Source: JAGWBD01 sp965197455
GTDB lineage: Bacteria > Chloroflexota > Anaerolineae > Aggregatilineales > Phototrophicaceae
DNA: 64,000 nucleotides
Assembly: GCA_965197455.1 (NCBI GenBank)
Contig: OZ240208.1
Span: 2,356,001 to 2,420,000 of the forward strand
Reading direction: 5' to 3'
Made by a program: the position numbers and the translations under genes
Notes under the pieces: generated by a model
Told to the model about the DNA's origin: nothing
What the model saw: only the letters and a program-made list of their open reading frames with translations
Database searches by the model: none
Part shown: piece after piece, positions 1-7,566 of the stretch
Layout: each line of letters starts with the position of its first letter
How positions within the stretch are numbered: position 1 is the stretch's first letter

Positions 1-720
1 TACTGGGTGCGCCATCAGAACATACGCCTGCTCGTCCTTTTTGAGGGCCGCGACGCCGCCGGCAAGGGCGGCCTGATCAAGCGCATTGTCCAGCCCCTTG
101 ATACGCGCGGCGTGCGCGTCGTGGCGCTCGGCAAGCCTTCCGATGTCGAACGCACGCAGTGGTATTACCAGCGCTACGTCCCCCACCTGCCTGCGGCCGG
201 CGAAATGGTGCTCTTCGACCGCAGCTGGTACAACCGCGCCGGCGTGGAGCGCGTCATGGGCTTCTGCAGCGACGCGGAATACTGGGACTTCCTGCGCTCC
301 TGTCCGCAGTTCGAACGCATGCTGGTGCGCTCCGGCATCTTCCTCGTCAAATACTATCTGTCGGTCAGCGACGAGGAGCAGGAACGGCGCTTCCAGTCAC
401 GCGCGAAGGACCCCATGCGGCGCTGGAAGCTCAGCCCCATCGACCTCGAGACGCGGCAGCGCTGGGTCGACTTCTCGAAAGCCAAGGACATCATGCTGGA
501 ACACTGCGACATCCCCGAGGCGCGCTGGTACCAGATCGACACCGATGACAAGCGCCGCGCGCGCCTCATCTGCCTTAACCATCTGCTGCAGCACGTCCCG
601 CACGAGGACGTGATGCCCGGCCCGCTCAAGCTGCCGCCGCGACCGGAGCAAGAGGGCCACTACACGCGGCCGCCGCAGGACCGCCACCTGGTGCTGCCCG
701 ACCCCTACGCCGATCGCTGA
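1..720 (+). CDS. ppk2: Polyphosphate kinase 2 (PPK2), 5' truncated by window edge
   Basis: The reading frame is open from base 1, so the start lies outside the window; 239 residues are visible. PPK2 enzymes transfer phosphate between polyphosphate and nucleotides in the cytoplasm. The family signature is clear: a Walker A loop GRDAAGKGG near visible residue 16, then the Walker B/lid segment VLFDRSWYNRAGVE near residue 70, and a conserved RRFQSRAKDP-type arginine-rich lid near residue 128. Most of the family core is present and only the N-terminal segment is missing. It stands alone before a secreted-protein gene, with a 137-base gap. The window also encodes a PPK1 (44877-47018), so the organism has both polyphosphate kinase types. 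Family assignment is firm; the preferred nucleotide (ADP, AMP or GDP) cannot be read from the sequence. Confidence 0.93.
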   Translation, partial: YWVRHQNIRLLVLFEGRDAAGKGGLIKRIVQPLDTRGVRVVALGKPSDVERTQWYYQRYVPHLPAAGEMVLFDRSWYNRAGVERVMGFCSDAEYWDFLRSCPQFERMLVRSGIFLVKYYLSVSDEEQERRFQSRAKDPMRRWKLSPIDLETRQRWVDFSKAKDIMLEHCDIPEARWYQIDTDDKRRARLICLNHLLQHVPHEDVMPGPLKLPPRPEQEGHYTRPPQDRHLVLPDPYADR

Positions 721-857
721 GCGCGGCGGCATTAACCAGGCGCTCACCCGTTTTACAGATTGTTTACAACCTGGCAAAGTCCGCGTGACATCTGGCTGGC
801 ATGATGTCGGGGACTTGCGAACCCGCAGGTCTTCGACGAAAGGTGTGAAAGGGAAAC

Positions 858-2099
858 ATGATGAACATGCGAAACCTGTTCCTGACAGCTCTGGTCATCG
901 CCGCGCTCACGCTGGGCGCCGGCATGATCCTCGCCCAGGACGACGGCGGCGGCAGCGATGAAGACGCGCCAGTCAAGTCAAGGGAACACTTCGGCTTTGG
1001 CGTGCGCGGCTTTGGCAACCATGATCGCGACTTCGGTCGTGGCGCAATGGGCCGTGGTTTTGGCGGACGTGATATGGGCCAGGTCGGCGCGCAGCTGCTG
1101 CCGCTCATCACGGAGGCCACCGGCCTGGAGCTGGACGCGTTGCGCAGCGCCCTGCGCGATGGCAGCTCACTGGCCAGCCTGATCGAGGCCAACGGCGGCG
1201 ACGTCGCGAACTTCATCGCGCAGGCCACTGAACTGGTCAGCGCCCAGGTGAACGCCAACATCGCCGAACGCATCGAGGCGCTGGTGAACGGAGAACATCC
1301 TGGTGGTAAGGAAGGCCGTAACCTGCGCGGCTTCGGCCAGCGTGGCATGGGCGGAAACGTCGCGGTCCTGACTGGCGGCTCTGACGCGCTGGCGCTGGTC
1401 ATGGAAGCCACCGGTCTGGAGCCGGGTGAACTGCGCAGTGCCATGCTTGACGGCGGCACGCTGGCCAGCCTGATCGAGGCCAACGACGGTGATGTGGCAA
1501 CTTTCACCGCACAGGCCAGCGACATGGCCAACAGCATGATTGACGCGGTCGTCGCTGCCGGACGCCTCACCGCGGAGCGCGCGGCCACGATTAAGGCCGG
1601 CATCGCCGAACGAATCGAGGCGCTGGTGAGCGGCGAGCATCCCTTTGCGAAGGGCATGCGCACGCGCGCGGCTGCCTGGGACGCTGCGAAGGAGAGGGGT
1701 AGTGAGGCCGACGGCGAGGAGTCGGGCACCCGCTACACGCTGGACGAGACCTTCGCTACGGTTCGCAACGGTGTGCGCCTGGTGATGTCCTGGGATGCAG
1801 CGGCCAACGCCTTCAGCGGCACCGTGGAAAACACCACGACCGCGACCATCCAGGCCGTGCGGGTTGAAGTGCACCTGTCCAACGGCGTCGAGCTTGGCCC
1901 GACGACTCCGGGCGATCTCGCTCCCGGCGAGACGCGCGCGGTGCAACTGTCGGCGGCCGGTCAGGACTTTGATGGCTGGTCCCCTCATTCAGAGACGGGC
2001 AGCGGCGAGCATGGTGGTAACGAAAGCGAAGGCCGCGGCGAGCATGGCGGTAGTGGAGACGAGAGCCACGACTCCGACGAGAACGACGCGGAGGGCTGA
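858..2099 (+). CDS. Secreted protein with duplicated alpha-helical domain and C-terminal beta domain
   Basis: 413 residues, function unknown. Residues 1-26 form a signal peptide (LFLTALVIAALTLGAGMILA, cut before QDDGG). Residues about 75-150 and 170-265 are two copies of the same helical unit, each containing LASLIEAN-DGDV and ending in IAERIEALV-GEHP. The region from about 285 (YTLDETFATV...VENTTTATIQAVRVEVHLS) looks like an FxLYD/Ig-like beta sandwich, followed by a Gly/Ser/Glu/His-rich acidic tail. An AAAGGGAA ribosome site sits just before ATG 858; a second ATG lies at 861. A terminator hairpin follows directly. The repeat and signal peptide are seen directly; the beta-fold call is by pattern only. 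Confidence 0.75.
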   Translation: MMNMRNLFLTALVIAALTLGAGMILAQDDGGGSDEDAPVKSREHFGFGVRGFGNHDRDFGRGAMGRGFGGRDMGQVGAQLLPLITEATGLELDALRSALRDGSSLASLIEANGGDVANFIAQATELVSAQVNANIAERIEALVNGEHPGGKEGRNLRGFGQRGMGGNVAVLTGGSDALALVMEATGLEPGELRSAMLDGGTLASLIEANDGDVATFTAQASDMANSMIDAVVAAGRLTAERAATIKAGIAERIEALVSGEHPFAKGMRTRAAAWDAAKERGSEADGEESGTRYTLDETFATVRNGVRLVMSWDAAANAFSGTVENTTTATIQAVRVEVHLSNGVELGPTTPGDLAPGETRAVQLSAAGQDFDGWSPHSETGSGEHGGNESEGRGEHGGSGDESHDSDENDAEG

Positions 2100-2117
2100 T
2101 CATCTGCGCAGCAACGG

Positions 2118-2144
2118 AAGGGCGCACATCTCGTGCGCCCTTTT
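2118..2144 (+). terminator. Rho-independent terminator between convergent genes
   Basis: An 8-bp perfect stem GGGCGCAC/GTGCGCCC (2120-2127 with 2133-2140) with a 5-nt loop is flanked by AA and TTTT. It ends the 858-2099 gene and, because of the AA/TTTT flanks, could also serve the convergent phage gene that stops at 2158. Confidence 0.85.
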
Positions 2145-2157
2145 CGATTCCCCGCGC

Positions 2158-2922
2158 TCAGGCCCCCACGCGCTCGCGGCGCAGCGTAACCATTTCAGCC
2201 GCGATATCTGCGGACAAGGTTTCATCCGCGCTGCGGTCAGGCTCGCGGTAGAGCCACAGCGCCAGGCGCAGGCACAGCAGGGTCACCGCGCGCGGCGGCT
2301 GATACAGGTCGATGTCTGTGCCGCTGCCATGCGCGACCGCCACAGTCCCCTGGGCGGCGCGCAGCACGCGCAAACTGTGCTGCGCTGCATCGATACTTAA
2401 CACGCGCAGGGTTTCCCGTTCCAGACGCAGCAAGTGGCCCGCCTGGAAGTGGCTGCTGTCCGTCACTCGCAGCGTCGTCGCATTCGCCGTCAGCGCGTTG
2501 CCCTGCAGGTTGTCGACGCCGCTCTGCCACGCCAGCGACCAGCGCTCGTGCCAGCCCCAGATGCCGCTGACCTGGATGGCGCCCGACCCGACGAAGCGTT
2601 GCTCACCGACCAGGCGCAGCACGCTGCTGCTGCCCTCCGTCGCTGCGGGCAGGGTCTGCACATAGCGCAGGTCGATATCGCGCCCGTCGCCGTTGCTCAG
2701 GCGCTCCAGCTGCAGCAGATCATCCGCCAGCGTCAGCTCGCGCGCGTCGCGCAGGTCGTGCGCCAGTGTCGCCAGGCGCGGCATGAAGCGGCGGCCGCTA
2801 ACCTGCTCGATTCGCGCGCTGGCCGCCGTCAGCGCGCGCCAGATACGCTCGTCCTGCGCGTCGTCGTCGGGCGCGAGGCCCAGGCGCGAACGCAATTGCG
2901 CGGGGGTTGCCAGGGTGTACAT
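2158..2922 (-). CDS. Phage head-tail connector (gp6-like) protein
   Basis: 254 residues. The N-terminus (MYTLATPAQLRSRLGL, then ALTAASARIEQVSGRRFMPR) is typical of HK97 gp6-like head-tail connector proteins, which form a ring below the portal. The middle carries a beta-rich stretch (ANATTLRVTDSSHFQAG) seen in longer versions of this family, and the end (LLCLRLALWLYREPDRSADE) is the usual helical tail. The start is fixed by AAGGAG six bases upstream of the ATG. No other tail or head gene is adjacent: it sits between a secreted-protein gene and a divergent sigma factor. It is the most downstream member of a set of phage head genes scattered on the minus strand up to 38.8 kb. Family call is good; whether it is functional is unknown. 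Confidence 0.8.
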   Translation of the reverse strand: MYTLATPAQLRSRLGLAPDDDAQDERIWRALTAASARIEQVSGRRFMPRLATLAHDLRDARELTLADDLLQLERLSNGDGRDIDLRYVQTLPAATEGSSSVLRLVGEQRFVGSGAIQVSGIWGWHERWSLAWQSGVDNLQGNALTANATTLRVTDSSHFQAGHLLRLERETLRVLSIDAAQHSLRVLRAAQGTVAVAHGSGTDIDLYQPPRAVTLLCLRLALWLYREPDRSADETLSADIAAEMVTLRRERVGA

Positions 2923-2963
2923 ACCAAACTCCTTGTGGATGGGCGATGATGAAGGCGGGATTA

Positions 2964-2989
2964 CGCGCCGCTATTGAACAAGCGGCGCG
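2964..2989. promoter_or_regulatory. Inverted repeat between connector gene and sigma gene
   Basis: A perfect 9-bp inverted repeat, CGCGCCGCT/AGCGGCGCG, with an 8-nt loop lies between the divergent starts of the connector gene (2922, minus) and the sigma gene (3028, plus). With no gene ending here it is more likely an operator or leader hairpin than a terminator. Confidence 0.5.
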
Positions 2990-3027
2990 GGCCGTGCGTA
3001 GACAGGGTGTACACGAGGAGCGCGTGG

Positions 3028-3750
3028 ATGCCGGCGAATGAGCCGTATGTCGGAGACGAGCCAGATGGACACCAGCAAAAACAGCGTCGGCTGCAGCAGC
3101 TGGACGAGAGCGACCTGTTGCGCGCGCTGCAGGCCGGCGACGAGGACGCCTTCGTGCTGATCATGCAACGCCTGGAAAGCCCGCTGCGCCGCTACGTGCG
3201 GCGCCTGATCGGCGACACCGACGCCGGGGACGACATCGTGCAGGACGTGTTCTTCAACCTCTATCGCAAGTGCGATCGCATCGACGCCCGCCGCGGCCTG
3301 CGGCCCTACCTGTTTCGCATGGCGCGCAACCGCTGTTATGACGAACTGCGGCGTCAGGGCCGCTTCCAGAGCGTCTCGCTGGACGCGGATGCGGACGCGC
3401 AGGGGCAGACCTTTTCGCTGGCGGAGACCCTGCCGGACCCCTCCGAACCGACCGAGGAGCTGGCGCACTGGCTCTTCATCCAGCTGGTGGTGCGCGAGGC
3501 CATGGAAAAGCTGCCGGAGAACCAGCGTCAGGCGCTGATCCTCTACGCCGAGGAGCAGATGAGCTACGCAGAAATCGCCGTGGCCACCAACACCAACCCC
3601 GGCACCGTGCGCTCGCGTCTGTCACACGCCCGCAAAACGCTGCGCCGCCTGGTGCCCCCCTGGGTGCTGGCCGCGCTCGACAGCGACCCCGCCGCAGCAG
3701 AGCCCCCGCAGTCAGTGGCCAAAGGAAGCGCACATGCAGCGATTCGATGA
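3028..3750 (+). CDS. ECF-type RNA polymerase sigma factor
   Basis: 240 residues from ATG 3028, chosen because GAGGAG lies seven bases upstream; the frame is open 54 bases further 5'. Sigma region 2 is at about residues 35-110 (RRYVRRLIGDTDAGDDIVQDVF, RPYLFRMARNRCYDELRR) and region 4 at about 155-215 (LPENQRQALILYAEEQMSYAEIA, NPGTVRSRLSHARKTLRRL). It would direct RNA polymerase to a specific promoter set. No recognisable anti-sigma gene follows; instead a 23-codon ORF and a pentapeptide-repeat gene are translationally linked downstream, so the usual anti-sigma partner is missing or unrecognised. Family assignment is firm, regulon unknown. Confidence 0.92.
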   Translation: MPANEPYVGDEPDGHQQKQRRLQQLDESDLLRALQAGDEDAFVLIMQRLESPLRRYVRRLIGDTDAGDDIVQDVFFNLYRKCDRIDARRGLRPYLFRMARNRCYDELRRQGRFQSVSLDADADAQGQTFSLAETLPDPSEPTEELAHWLFIQLVVREAMEKLPENQRQALILYAEEQMSYAEIAVATNTNPGTVRSRLSHARKTLRRLVPPWVLAALDSDPAAAEPPQSVAKGSAHAAIR

Positions 3751-3805
3751 AGCGGGCGCGCTGCGCCCCGGCCCGTCCCCCGCCAGCAGAGAGAGGAAAG
3801 CGTGA
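3734..3805 (+). CDS. Possible 23-codon coupling ORF
   Basis: A short ORF (MQRFDEAGALRPGP...) begins at ATG 3734 inside the end of the sigma gene, with AAAGGAAG six bases upstream. It ends in TGATG, where its stop overlaps the ATG of the pentapeptide gene by one base. The good ribosome site and stop/start overlap suggest a translated leader that couples the two genes, or the remnant of an anti-sigma gene. There is no homology evidence. Confidence 0.4.
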   Translation: MQRFDEAGALRPGPSPASRERKA

Positions 3806-4923
3806 TGAACGAAGAGACCCGCGACCAGTTGCAACAAATCGTACGTGCGCTCAAGGCGCTGGACCAGTCGCTGCGCAGCGCCATCCGCGCCGACGCGACC
3901 AGCGGCACCGGCCCGATGATCCTGCGCAGCTACAGCAGCCTGCAGGCCCGCGCCGCCGGGCGTCTGCCCGAGGACAGCTTCGTCTGCGAGGCGCTGCGCG
4001 TGACGCCGGAGCCGGACCTCGACGAGCAGCAGCTCATCGCCCAGGTCAGCCTCGCCAGCAGCCAGTTGAGCAGCTATCTCGACAGCCTGCTGCGCGCGCG
4101 CCGTCGTCATCAGGTGGAAATCGACTTCGACCCCGTCGACATCGACCTCGGCGAGGTCAGCCGCACCCTGCGCGACACCCTCGTCACCCAGACGCGCGAC
4201 ACCATCCGCCGCGCCATGTCCGACATCGGCATCGACCTCGACAGCGCGGCGAGTTCGGGCGAGCGTCGGCGCGTGCCCATCGTGGACGCGGACGCGGAAG
4301 AGGACGGGGAAGGGGATAGCCTGGCCGGCAGCGACCTCAGCGGCCGCGACCTCGGCAACGAGAATCTCTCCGGGCGTGACCTGCGCGGCGCGGACCTGAG
4401 CGGGGCCAACCTGCACGACGCCAACCTGGCCGAGGCCGACCTGCGCGGCGCGCGCCTCAGCGGGGCTGTGTTGCGCGGCGCCAACCTGGCCGAGGCCGAC
4501 GTCAGCTCGGCAGACCTGACCGGCGCCGACCTCGGCGATGCCAACCTGGCGGACGCCAACCTCGGCCAGTCGCGCCTGAAGGGCGCCAACCTCGCCGGCG
4601 CGATCCTGACCGACGCGACGCTGGCGGGCAGCGACCTGCGCGGCGCGCGCCTGAGCGGCGCGGACCTGCGCGCGGCCGACCTGACGGGCGCGGACCTGAG
4701 CGGGGCCAGCCTGCACCGGGCCAACCTGCGCGACGCCTGCCTGGTCGAGGCGCAGCTGCAGAGCGCAGACCTGCGCAGCGCCAGCTTCCGCGCGGCCAAC
4801 CTGACCGGCGCGACGCTGCCCAACGGCCAGCGCTATCAGCAGCCGGCGGATCTGGAACAGTTTGGCGCGGCCTCCAGCCGCAAGAAAGCGCCCCAGCCGC
4901 CCACGCCGCCGCAGGAGGGCTGA
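3805..4923 (+). CDS. Pentapeptide-repeat protein with alpha-helical N-terminal domain
   Basis: 372 residues from ATG 3805 (a GTG at 3802 is also possible); GAGAGGAAAG precedes. Residues 1-150 are charged and helical (EETRDQLQQIVRALKALDQSL...), with no family I recognise. From about residue 175 to 345 there are roughly thirty A(D/N)LXX pentapeptides (LRGADLSGANLHDANLAEAD...), predicted to fold as a right-handed quadrilateral beta-helix. The tail is basic and proline-rich. Such helices often mimic DNA or serve as protein-binding surfaces. The gene lies directly behind the sigma factor and could act on it, but that is conjecture. Confidence 0.85.
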   Translation: MNEETRDQLQQIVRALKALDQSLRSAIRADATSGTGPMILRSYSSLQARAAGRLPEDSFVCEALRVTPEPDLDEQQLIAQVSLASSQLSSYLDSLLRARRRHQVEIDFDPVDIDLGEVSRTLRDTLVTQTRDTIRRAMSDIGIDLDSAASSGERRRVPIVDADAEEDGEGDSLAGSDLSGRDLGNENLSGRDLRGADLSGANLHDANLAEADLRGARLSGAVLRGANLAEADVSSADLTGADLGDANLADANLGQSRLKGANLAGAILTDATLAGSDLRGARLSGADLRAADLTGADLSGASLHRANLRDACLVEAQLQSADLRSASFRAANLTGATLPNGQRYQQPADLEQFGAASSRKKAPQPPTPPQEG

Positions 4924-4939
4924 GGCGCGCCGGCGCCGC

Positions 4940-6610
4940 TTAGCGGGAACTGCTGCGCCCGTCGAGCAGCGCCTGGCATTCGGGCGTGTCGAAGTTATCG
5001 CGCACCCACTGCGCTCGCCTGTGGGCGCCTTCCTGCGCCAGCTTCGCCCTGCCCTCGTCATTCATCCAGCCGACCGCCTTCTTCTTGTTCTCCCGCAGTA
5101 AGCCGCGCAGGGTCAGGTTATCGCGCTTGCGGCGGTTGCAGGGGCCACACAGCAGGATGCGGTTGAGGATGTGGTTCTCACCGCGGTCGGACTTCGGCGT
5201 GATGTGGTCCAGCTGCATGAACTCGCGCTCCAGCACGCGGCCGCAGCCGCCGCAGATGACGCCGCCGCCGCTGCCTTGCGCCTCCGCCAGAATGTTCATC
5301 ATGTCGCGATGGCTGATCTTCTGCCAGGGCGCGACCGGGCGCTGGATGCGCAGTTTGAGTGTGGGCGCGGCGATTTCGTTGTCGTCCGTGCGTGTGGGCG
5401 GCTCGGTCTTAATGGAGACAGTGTGGGGGAACAGCGGCGGCGCGTCCGCGGCCTTGGCTCCTTCCGACGTGAATAGCCATTCGTCCTGCAGGCGCTGCAG
5501 CACGATGTCCCTGGCGCCGTCCCAGATGTCCATGCCGACCCACTGCCGCTTGAGTTGCTCGGCGGCGACCGGCGTGGTGGCGCAGCCGCAGAAGGGATCC
5601 AGCACGATGTCGCCTTCGTTGCTGCTGGCGCGGATGATGCGCTCGTAGAGAGCCAGCGGCTTCTGTGTAGGGTAGCCGGTGCGTTCCTTGCTGTGAGGTG
5701 AAATCCTGTCGACATCGACCCACATATTCTGAACAGGCACACCTGGCATCTCGAGAAGATATTGTTTGAAGTGAGGAACGCTTCCTTTTGGTGGCCAGTA
5801 GATGTAGCCGTGTTTGTCCAGCAGGTCAAGACGCTCACTGATGGGCCATGAAAGCGACAGGTCACCGCCGATTTTTTGGACAATGCGCTTCGGCACGCTC
5901 CAACTGCGGCCGCTGCTCGTCGGACTGTATCCGCGCCAGGTAGACCCGGATTCACCGGAACTCACTTTCGGCCCGGTGAGCGTAACTGCACGAAACCTCC
6001 CGCGTTCGTCCTTGTAGCGGAAGAATTTTCGGATGTAGTCCTCCGAATAGGGCGTGTACTGTCTGTTCCAGATGTAGTCGTCGCCCTTCGTGTAATAGAA
6101 AAGTGAATCGCTGATGCGACCATAGCGATTCGGGTCGTTGTGCGCCCAGGTGCGTTTCCACACAATCTCATTGCGAAAATTCTTCCTGCCGAAAATCGCA
6201 TCCAGCATCGCCTTGATGTAATGGCTCGCCGTCGGGTCGCAATGTAAATACAAACTCCCGTCCGCCCGCAGCACGCGGTGCATCTCCATTAGCCGCACGC
6301 CCAGCCAGCACAGGAACGCGCCCATGTCTTTGCCATAGGCCGCCAGCGCCGCGTCAATCACCTCCCACACCGCCGGCCAGTCGTCCTTGATGCTGTCCGT
6401 CCACTCCTCGTGCACGTCCCGCTCCCAGGACCAGCGGTCGCTGAACCTCGCGCCCCTGGCCAGGCTGTCCGGCGTGGCGTGGAAGTCGCGGTTTTTGTTG
6501 AAGGGCGGGTCGGTGGCGATGAGGTGCACCGTCTCGCTGTTCATGCCGCGCAGAAAGTCGAGGTTGTCGCCGTGATACAGCGTGCGGTTCTGGAAGTTGG
6601 CTTCCGCCAT
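4940..6610 (-). CDS. Site-specific DNA methyltransferase fused to an HNH nuclease domain
   Basis: 556 residues. Residues 1-380 form a beta-class amino-methyltransferase: catalytic motif IV TDPPFN near residue 34 precedes the S-adenosylmethionine motif I LDPFCGCATT near residue 342, and GYPTQKPLALYERII is the usual motif X region. Residues about 455-510 are an HNH zinc nuclease domain, CGGCGRVLEREFMQLDHITP...NRILLCGPCNRRKRD, with both CxxC pairs and the LDHI core. One polypeptide therefore carries modification and potential cleavage. The middle part (5.7-6.2 kb) is more AT-rich than its neighbours, which fits horizontal transfer. Such fusions occur in phages and mobile islands. Methyltransferase call is firm; recognition site and nuclease activity are unknown. 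Confidence 0.9.
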   Translation of the reverse strand: MAEANFQNRTLYHGDNLDFLRGMNSETVHLIATDPPFNKNRDFHATPDSLARGARFSDRWSWERDVHEEWTDSIKDDWPAVWEVIDAALAAYGKDMGAFLCWLGVRLMEMHRVLRADGSLYLHCDPTASHYIKAMLDAIFGRKNFRNEIVWKRTWAHNDPNRYGRISDSLFYYTKGDDYIWNRQYTPYSEDYIRKFFRYKDERGRFRAVTLTGPKVSSGESGSTWRGYSPTSSGRSWSVPKRIVQKIGGDLSLSWPISERLDLLDKHGYIYWPPKGSVPHFKQYLLEMPGVPVQNMWVDVDRISPHSKERTGYPTQKPLALYERIIRASSNEGDIVLDPFCGCATTPVAAEQLKRQWVGMDIWDGARDIVLQRLQDEWLFTSEGAKAADAPPLFPHTVSIKTEPPTRTDDNEIAAPTLKLRIQRPVAPWQKISHRDMMNILAEAQGSGGGVICGGCGRVLEREFMQLDHITPKSDRGENHILNRILLCGPCNRRKRDNLTLRGLLRENKKKAVGWMNDEGRAKLAQEGAHRRAQWVRDNFDTPECQALLDGRSSSR

Positions 6611-6865
6611 GTTTGCCCCGTGAGAAAATATCCGAAAACAAGCCTTTATTGACTCAAGCCAAATCTAGCGGACTTTCAACTTTGCGACAAGCATGTGGGC
6701 GGGTCCGGCGATGACGCGCAGCGGCGGCGTCCTCTACCTGATTAACGGGTGTTGCAATATGTGCGACAATGTGAGCATCATGGCAGGCAGCGACCCGCGA
6801 CAGTCAGCCTGACGAACAGACGAATGTGCAGTGCCTGACTGTAAACGGGTACAAGTGAGCCCCAA
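6611..6865. other. Non-coding gap, AT-richer
   Basis: Between the methyltransferase start and a small plus-strand ORF there is no convincing gene. A similar word, TTGCGACAAGCATGTG at about 6681 and TTGCAATATGTGCGACAATGTG at about 6753, occurs in two variants; its role is not known. The region should hold the methyltransferase promoter on the minus strand. Confidence 0.4.
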
Positions 6866-7015
6866 ATGGATGCGCTGCAAACAGAAGGTCGACTGGCAAA
6901 ACTTGAAGAACGCTCCAGACATTCGGCCACGAAAGCCGACCTTATTCTCGCTGCAATTATTCAGGCCACGCTTGCGGCAATTATCGCCGCTGTGGTCACG
7001 GGGAGTATGCCGTAA
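6866..7015 (+). CDS. Small coiled-coil plus membrane-helix protein (holin/XhlA-like)
   Basis: 49 residues. The first half is a charged helix (MDALQTEGRLAKLEERSRH), and the second is a strongly hydrophobic segment (LILAAIIQATLAAIIAAVV) ending shortly after. This layout, a short coiled coil joined to one transmembrane helix, resembles small phage lysis-associated or haemolysin XhlA-type proteins. The ribosome site is weak (AAGTGAG). It precedes two more small plus-strand ORFs. There is no family match I can name with certainty. Confidence 0.5.
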   Translation: MDALQTEGRLAKLEERSRHSATKADLILAAIIQATLAAIIAAVVTGSMP

Positions 7016-7052
7016 CCAGGTCAGTCATCATCTATCAATTCGAGGAAGTGTG

Positions 7053-7292
7053 ATGCAATACGTCATAATATCGAAGCAGGACTATTCAAACCGCTTTGCC
7101 GGATCGTGGGGCAGCGTCATTCTGGATCACCCGGACGAGGTAGACGCTGTTTTTCTGAGAACCAGCGACCGCAAAGTCGTCGTTGAGGACGATAATCGCA
7201 CACCGCTGACCGAGGAGATGGATGCTGACCAGTGGTACGATTGGAAGGAACAAAATCTGGATGGTGGCACTGGCAGCAGCGCGACCCCATAA
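7053..7292 (+). CDS. Hypothetical protein, 79 aa
   Basis: 79 residues from ATG 7053, chosen because GAGGAAG lies just upstream; the open frame reaches 6831, but the extra N-terminus is not protein-like. The sequence (MQYVIISKQDYSNRFAGSWG, later DADQWYDWKEQNLDGGTG) is acidic, soluble and without recognised motifs. It lies 37 bases after the small membrane ORF and 12 bases before the next, which suggests one transcript. Confidence 0.5.
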   Translation: MQYVIISKQDYSNRFAGSWGSVILDHPDEVDAVFLRTSDRKVVVEDDNRTPLTEEMDADQWYDWKEQNLDGGTGSSATP

Positions 7293-7304
7293 AAGGAGTG
7301 CGAA

Positions 7305-7566
7305 ATGCCTGACCTGAGCATCAACACTTTCACGCCGCGTGACCAGCGTTTCGCGCGCAACGGCGCCCGCTACTGGGAAGGGTCTGTCGCGCCATCGAGC
7401 GCCGCTGACCCTGACTGCTCCTGCGGGCTACCTGGCCGATGACCTGCCAGTCGTCACCCTGGTCGCTGAACTGTACGGCGGCGTGATGGTAGACGTTGCC
7501 ACGCTGGTCCCGGCTTCACCAACGGCGCGCAGCACAGGCGTGTCAAGCGGGCAGGCAGGACCGGGC
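7305..7566 (+). pseudogene. Small ORF with probable frameshift
   Basis: A good AAGGAG site precedes ATG 7305. That frame reads MPDLSINTFTPRDQRFARNG and then stops at 7442 after 45 residues. The +1 frame remains protein-like beyond that point (LTAPAGYLADDLPVVTLVAE, YGGVMVDVATLVP) up to about 7540. The simplest reading is one gene of about 80-90 residues broken by an indel near 7380-7400. It runs into the 3' end of the opposite-strand esterase. Alternatively the 45-residue product is genuine. Confidence 0.35.

Noticed and set aside
3712..5061. Minus-strand frame opposite the pentapeptide-repeat gene with repetitive sequence
   Set aside because: Its apparent repeats are the mirror of the pentapeptide repeats on the other strand.
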